A stretch of DNA of 35,570 bases from Candidatus Obscuribacterales bacterium (GTDB lineage: Bacteria > Cyanobacteriota > Vampirovibrionia > Obscuribacterales > Obscuribacteraceae). The notes below the pieces were generated by a model, which saw only the letters and a program-made list of their open reading frames with translations, did not search any database and was not told where the DNA came from. Each line of letters opens with the position of its first letter. Position 1 is the first letter of the stretch. Position numbers and translations under genes: made by a program. The stretch covers positions 1 through 35,570 of the forward strand of contig JAIEQI010000011.1 of NCBI GenBank assembly GCA_019747875.1. The letters are read 5' to 3'. This document shows positions 32,008 to 35,570 of this stretch, piece by piece.

Positions 32008-33987
32008 TTGAACATTAGACTCAGTGCAATTAGCCTCATTTTGTTATTCGCATTTATTTCAGGCTCACCGGCGTCGAGCGAAGTAACAAAGATTGAGAAA
32101 GAGACCCAGGTTGCGATTTCCAAGAGTAATTCGAAATTTACCGCTTCAGCTGGCTGGACATTTGATGATGCGCAAGGAAAGCTAATTGCCCCCGAAGGGA
32201 ATTTATCAGTTTTCTTAGTGATGCTGCCCTATGACGGCAACCCCGCAGAACTGGTAAAGACAGCCTGGCGCTCTGTTGGATTTGATATGAACTACAAGGT
32301 GCTGCCAATTTCTTCTCCACCGCCTGATGAAGGCTGGGATGAAATTCACCAGGTCAACTACGAGGTCCCAGTTTCAGAAAGCAAATCGGCACTTGCCGTG
32401 ATACACGTGCTCAAGGGTATTGCGTACGTCATGCTTCTAGAAGGAGCCAGTGCGACCTATGAAAAACGTCAGTCACAAATTCAGATTGTGGCTGATACCT
32501 GGCGGCCGGAAGGAATGAAGAAAGAAGATCTTACAAATGTGGTGGCGAAGAAGTTTGCGGCCGAGGACAAAATGGAACTGGACAAGTTCGTTGCTGAAGC
32601 AAATACCGCCCTGAAAATACCGGGTACTGCAATCGCAATAATTCAGGATGGCCAGATCGTTTATAAGAATCAATTTGGAGTGAAGTCACTTGCCAGCATG
32701 GAGAAAGTGACGCCAGAAACAATGTTCATGATCGGCTCTACCACAAAGCCGCTCACTACCTTGATGTTATCTAAACTTGTTGAGACAGGAAAGCTGAAGT
32801 GGGAGACTCCTATCTACGAGGCGTTGCCACAATTTCAACTTGCAGATAGGGATGTGTCAAAGAAGTTTCTGATCAAGCACACCGCATGCGCATGTACCGG
32901 TATGCCTCGGCGCGATATGGAGGGAATCTTCGGATCGAAGATTAGAACGGTCGAGGATACTCTCAATCAGTTGCATACAATGAAACCGACAACAGGCTTC
33001 GGCGAGACATTCCAGTATTCGAATCAACTTGTTGCCGTCGGTGGTTTGGCTGGGGCAAATGTATATGGCAAAGGGAAGGATCTTTTCAATAAATATGAAA
33101 ACGTGATGGATGACCTTGTGTTCGGGGCCTTGAAAATGAGCTCGACAAGAGTCAAACCACGTGACGGTGATAAAGGTCGACTCGCCTCGCCGCACGCACA
33201 AGGCTATGATGGCGAGCAGCATGCGATGCCGTTTGATACTGAGGATGTGATCGACCCGGTTGCACCATCAGGAAATAACTGGTCCACGGTGGACGATATG
33301 GCGAAGTATGTGTTGATGGAGCTGCGCAAAGGGAAAGACGAGAGCGGTAGGCAGCTTTTCTCTGAAGAACAAATATTATTGCGACGAAAACCGGGGATAA
33401 AGGTCACCGACAATTGCAGATATGGGCTCGGGCTGTTCATCGAGAAGGATAAGGGTGTGAACATCATCCACCATGGTGGCAATACTCTTGGGTTTACTTC
33501 GATGATGTTGTTTCTGCCAGAGAAGAATATTGGTATGGTGCTGTTGTCGAACGCGTCCGGTGTAAATGCCTTGCGCGAAGCCATGCGCCAGAAGCTAATG
33601 GAGATCTTCCTATCTGCGCGACCAACTGCAAGTGAAAAAATCAAATATGAAGTGAAGTCGGCTAAAGAGAGTCAGGAGAAACTGCTTGCTCGTTGCTCTG
33701 ATAAGAGTTCGGATACGGCGTGGATAGCTGATTATCTCGGTAAGTATGACAATTCTATCTTGGGTCCGATTGAGATAGTTAAGAATGGCGATTTCTTCGA
33801 GATAAGGACACCGCGCTTCACTAGCAAGTTAGGTAGTGCAAGGGAACAGACCGGCGAGAAGCTAATCGCACTACTTACTCCTCCGTGGTTAGGCACGGAA
33901 TTGCGTGTCAAGGAAAAGCCTGCGAAGACATTGATACTGGATGACACGCAAGTAAAATACGAATTTACACCGCTAAGTTCCAAATAG
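32008..33987 (+). CDS. Secreted serine hydrolase, beta-lactamase/DD-peptidase fold
   Basis: A 659-residue protein from TTG 32008 (AGAGAAG upstream). Residues 1-24 are a signal peptide. An N-terminal domain (about 35-168) of unknown type precedes the hydrolase domain (about 185-535). The active-site motifs of class C beta-lactamases and related esterases are present: STTK (S244, K247), YSN (337-339) and HHGG (488-491) in place of KTG. HTACACTGMPRRD corresponds to the usual HTSGLPRD. A C-terminal domain (about 565-655) resembles the DUF3471-type tail of such proteins. The natural substrate may be a D-amino-acid peptide or ester; antibiotic hydrolysis is not implied. It is a single gene with its own promoter. 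Confidence 0.9.
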   Translation: MNIRLSAISLILLFAFISGSPASSEVTKIEKETQVAISKSNSKFTASAGWTFDDAQGKLIAPEGNLSVFLVMLPYDGNPAELVKTAWRSVGFDMNYKVLPISSPPPDEGWDEIHQVNYEVPVSESKSALAVIHVLKGIAYVMLLEGASATYEKRQSQIQIVADTWRPEGMKKEDLTNVVAKKFAAEDKMELDKFVAEANTALKIPGTAIAIIQDGQIVYKNQFGVKSLASMEKVTPETMFMIGSTTKPLTTLMLSKLVETGKLKWETPIYEALPQFQLADRDVSKKFLIKHTACACTGMPRRDMEGIFGSKIRTVEDTLNQLHTMKPTTGFGETFQYSNQLVAVGGLAGANVYGKGKDLFNKYENVMDDLVFGALKMSSTRVKPRDGDKGRLASPHAQGYDGEQHAMPFDTEDVIDPVAPSGNNWSTVDDMAKYVLMELRKGKDESGRQLFSEEQILLRRKPGIKVTDNCRYGLGLFIEKDKGVNIIHHGGNTLGFTSMMLFLPEKNIGMVLLSNASGVNALREAMRQKLMEIFLSARPTASEKIKYEVKSAKESQEKLLARCSDKSSDTAWIADYLGKYDNSILGPIEIVKNGDFFEIRTPRFTSKLGSAREQTGEKLIALLTPPWLGTELRVKEKPAKTLILDDTQVKYEFTPLSSK

Positions 33988-34010
33988 AATGCGGTATCTA
34001 GCATTCGTCT

Positions 34011-34805
34011 CTAGCGAATATGCACAATTACCTTCGAGATCTGATCTGCTTGTGATCGTTGACCTCGTATAACGAAACCCTCCGCAAGTTTTTCCAAGGA
34101 AGCTTGAGCTATAGGCATACCAAAAAGTAGATGAGTACTGAGGGTACCATGTCGAGCCGCCTGGGAATACTCCTTGTTGATTGCTTCCACTAATGTAAGC
34201 GTTACGGTGGACAATACTATGCTTAAGTAGAGAACTATAATGCAAAATCCTAGTTTTACTTCAAAACGGTCTGCGACATGCAGTGGCTGTTCAAATACTA
34301 GGCTAGATCCACTTTCATCGCCTTCGAGATGATCTATGAATTCCTTCGCCTGATCATTCTTACCATGTTTACTAAAGAGCCGTGCACAGCGTCGAAGTGT
34401 TCGGCTGTTCACGTGCTTCTTTTGGTACGACAGAATTAAATCCTTCGATAATTCTTCGGCAGCCACGTTGTTCAACGTGAGCAAGTAAAATTCCAGGAGT
34501 TGGCACTTAAGTCCCGCGCAAATGGTCGAAGATATTTTGTGTTTTTCTAGGACCTGAATCCACCAACGGTAATGCATTTCCGCTGTCGTATGCAGCTGCA
34601 AGGAAATATAGATCTTCGGAAGACCGATGAGAATGAAAAGGAAAAAGAATTGGAGGAAGCTCCCTATTCCTAACAAGGTAAAGAACACGATTTTAAAATA
34701 ATTGTTTGTGCTCCAAACATTCAGCGCGCAGTAACTGATGATCGCAATTGCAATTGTCAAAAGCGCAAGTGATGCAAAAGATTCTAAATATTGTTCGTGT
34801 TTCAT
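34011..34805 (-). CDS. Membrane protein of unknown function
   Basis: 264 residues from ATG 34805, with GAG about 6 nt upstream; the preceding TTG is less likely. Hydrophobic segments lie at about 10-30, 40-62 and 185-212, with a mostly helical soluble region between (65-180). Short helix pairs such as RTLRRCARLFSKHGKNDQAKEF resemble one TPR unit. I do not recognise the family. It follows the small TPR protein gene by 52 bp on the same strand, so the two are probably one unit. Confidence 0.65.
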   Translation of the reverse strand: MKHEQYLESFASLALLTIAIAIISYCALNVWSTNNYFKIVFFTLLGIGSFLQFFFLFILIGLPKIYISLQLHTTAEMHYRWWIQVLEKHKISSTICAGLKCQLLEFYLLTLNNVAAEELSKDLILSYQKKHVNSRTLRRCARLFSKHGKNDQAKEFIDHLEGDESGSSLVFEQPLHVADRFEVKLGFCIIVLYLSIVLSTVTLTLVEAINKEYSQAARHGTLSTHLLFGMPIAQASLEKLAEGFVIRGQRSQADQISKVIVHIR

Positions 34806-34857
34806 CAAATCTCGTTAACTTCTACTGGTCATGACTGTAAGGAAACTTGCTCTCCAT

Positions 34858-35325
34858 CTATATGTTGTTTATTTTTCTGAAGCGATTAACAATGAGCACG
34901 AAACAAATAATAGTCATGATCGAGGTTGCTACTATAGCGAAGCTGATTCCAGCTGGCGCCACTATAAATGCACGGAGCAGAGCTACAAGGGCTTCTCTTG
35001 TATTACCCCTCTTCCGGTACTGGCTAGCCCGAAGGAGAAAAAGGTCGAAATTGTCATTAGCGTGCTGGCTCAATTCGATAGCGGCCGAAGCGTCTGCTAT
35101 CGTCTGTTCAGGCATTCCTGACTTACTATAGACCTTTGCCCTGCCGATCAACGCATCACGAAATTTTGGATCAAGTTCAAGCGATTTTGAGAAATCATTC
35201 AATGCATCTTGGGACCGATTCATCGCCCAATGGATGTTGCCGCGACCGGAATAATAAGATGGTACGTCAGATTTTAATTGGATCGCCCGGGAAAAATCAT
35301 CGATAGCTTCTTGAAGTTTTCCCAT
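34858..35325 (-). CDS. Tail-anchored TPR protein, probably N-truncated
   Basis: A 155-residue protein with about three TPR units (YYSGRGNIHWAMNRSQDALNDFSKSLELDP is the clearest consensus stretch, shown here by its ends YYSGRG and LELDP). It ends with one membrane segment (about 123-145) and a short basic tail. It begins with GKLQEAIDDFSRAI, which is the second helix of a TPR; the first helix is missing, and an in-frame stop lies upstream. This suggests loss of the original 5' end at a rearrangement near 35340-35410, next to the Rpn-type remnant. It may still be translated from ATG 35325. Confidence 0.6.
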   Translation of the reverse strand: MGKLQEAIDDFSRAIQLKSDVPSYYSGRGNIHWAMNRSQDALNDFSKSLELDPKFRDALIGRAKVYSKSGMPEQTIADASAAIELSQHANDNFDLFLLRASQYRKRGNTREALVALLRAFIVAPAGISFAIVATSIMTIICFVLIVNRFRKINNI

Positions 35326-35349
35326 CTGTTTGCCCTTGCCACCGAGAAA

Positions 35350-35392
35350 TTTTCAGCCCGAATGACGTAAGGGTATCGGGCAAATCTGAAAA
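35350..35392. repeat. Interrupted inverted repeat
   Basis: TTTTCAGCCCGA and TCGGGC-AAAT-CTGAAAA pair with one small bulge around a 14-nt loop. It lies between the shortened TPR gene and the Rpn-type leader, a possible junction or a transcription stop for either side. Confidence 0.4.
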
Positions 35393-35412
35393 CGATCTGA
35401 GTGCGATTTTAG

Positions 35413-35450
35413 TTGAACTCTTTTCAACGTTTCGTCGTCTTTAAAGAAGA
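35413..35450 (+). repeat. 38-bp leader repeat, copy 2
   Basis: It matches 9220-9257 with about four mismatches and keeps the TTGAA-CTCTT-TTCAA inverted repeat and TCTTTAAAGAAG end. Here it precedes an Rpn-type start codon by about 22 bp. Confidence 0.7.
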
Positions 35451-35472
35451 AAGGACGATGAGGTCGTTTGGT

Positions 35473-35559
35473 ATGACTGATCACGACGAGCTGTTCAAAG
35501 AGAAATGTGCTGCAGCACATTTTTCTTTTTATGTGTTGTCGGAATTTATGTGCTCATGA
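35473..35559 (+). pseudogene. Truncated start of Rpn/DUF4351-type gene
   Basis: A 28-codon frame begins MTDHDELFKE, the typical first residues of Rpn-family PD-(D/E)XK nuclease/transposase-like proteins (usually DHDxLFKELL...). ATG 35473 has GAGGT about 8 nt upstream. After ten codons the match ends and the frame enters a palindrome with a T-rich tail, then stops at 35557-35559. This is the N-terminal counterpart of the DUF4351 C-terminal pieces at 9148-9480 and 19132-19311. It is a remnant, or less likely a leader peptide. Confidence 0.55.
35503..35530 (+). terminator. Intrinsic terminator-like hairpin
   Basis: AAATGTGC-TGCA-GCACATTT is a perfect 20-bp palindrome (35503-35522) able to fold with an 8-bp stem, directly followed by TTCTTTTT. 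This is a good rho-independent terminator on the plus strand, positioned inside the short Rpn-type frame. Confidence 0.55.
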
Positions 35560-35570
35560 CTCGCAGCAAT

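Overview
The window carries 24 convincing protein-coding genes, several gene remnants and a dense set of palindromic and tandem repeats. There are no rRNA, tRNA or CRISPR loci that I can support. Moderate GC, many eukaryote-like signalling domains (three Ser/Thr kinases, PP2C, CHAT, TPR, VWA), secreted or lipid-anchored proteins of unknown function, and repeats that enter reading frames suggest a large-genome environmental bacterium. The style resembles Candidatus Obscuribacterales (Melainabacteria/Vampirovibrionia). That placement is inference from gene style only; no phylogenetic marker gene is present.

Layout. (1) 122-5644, minus strand: a trypsin-like protease whose domain is split by a coiled coil, followed by two membrane-anchored Ser/Thr kinases, in one tight operon. 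(2) 5792-12691: a defence-like neighbourhood. A SNF2-family helicase with an in-frame 42-bp minisatellite (minus strand) stands divergent from a DUF4351 fragment, a JetD-like Toprim protein and a WYL regulator. A repeat element (33-bp perfect inverted repeat plus a tandem array) and a second, shortened HTH regulator follow. (3) 12785-14078, minus strand: a membrane-anchored coiled-coil protein with a TonB-C-like end, and a coupled DUF4236 protein. (4) 14420-19311, plus strand: a TerY-type VWA protein, a PP2C phosphatase and a kinase with a helix-hairpin-helix region (the TerY-P triad). They are followed by a small membrane protein, a secreted thermonuclease and a second DUF4351 fragment. (5) 19394-24154: secreted, lipoprotein, TPR, DUF2786 and EF-hand-like proteins. 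(6) 24584-31607, minus strand: PhyH dioxygenase, ROK sugar kinase and sugar-porter MFS, then a secreted TPR-CHAT protease and a stop-start coupled HExxH metallopeptidase. (7) 32008-33987, plus strand: a secreted serine hydrolase of the beta-lactamase/DD-peptidase fold. (8) 34011-35570: a membrane protein, a TPR protein that seems to have lost its N-terminus, and the start of an Rpn/DUF4351-type gene that ends at a terminator-like hairpin.

The most interesting points are the JetD-like Toprim, SNF2 and WYL neighbourhood without the Wadjet JetABC genes; the coupled CHAT protease and metallopeptidase; the protease with a roughly 150-residue coiled-coil insert between catalytic Asp and Ser, encoded with two atypical kinases; the dispersed DUF4351/Rpn pieces that share a 38-bp leader; and several palindromic repeat families that sit both between genes and inside them.
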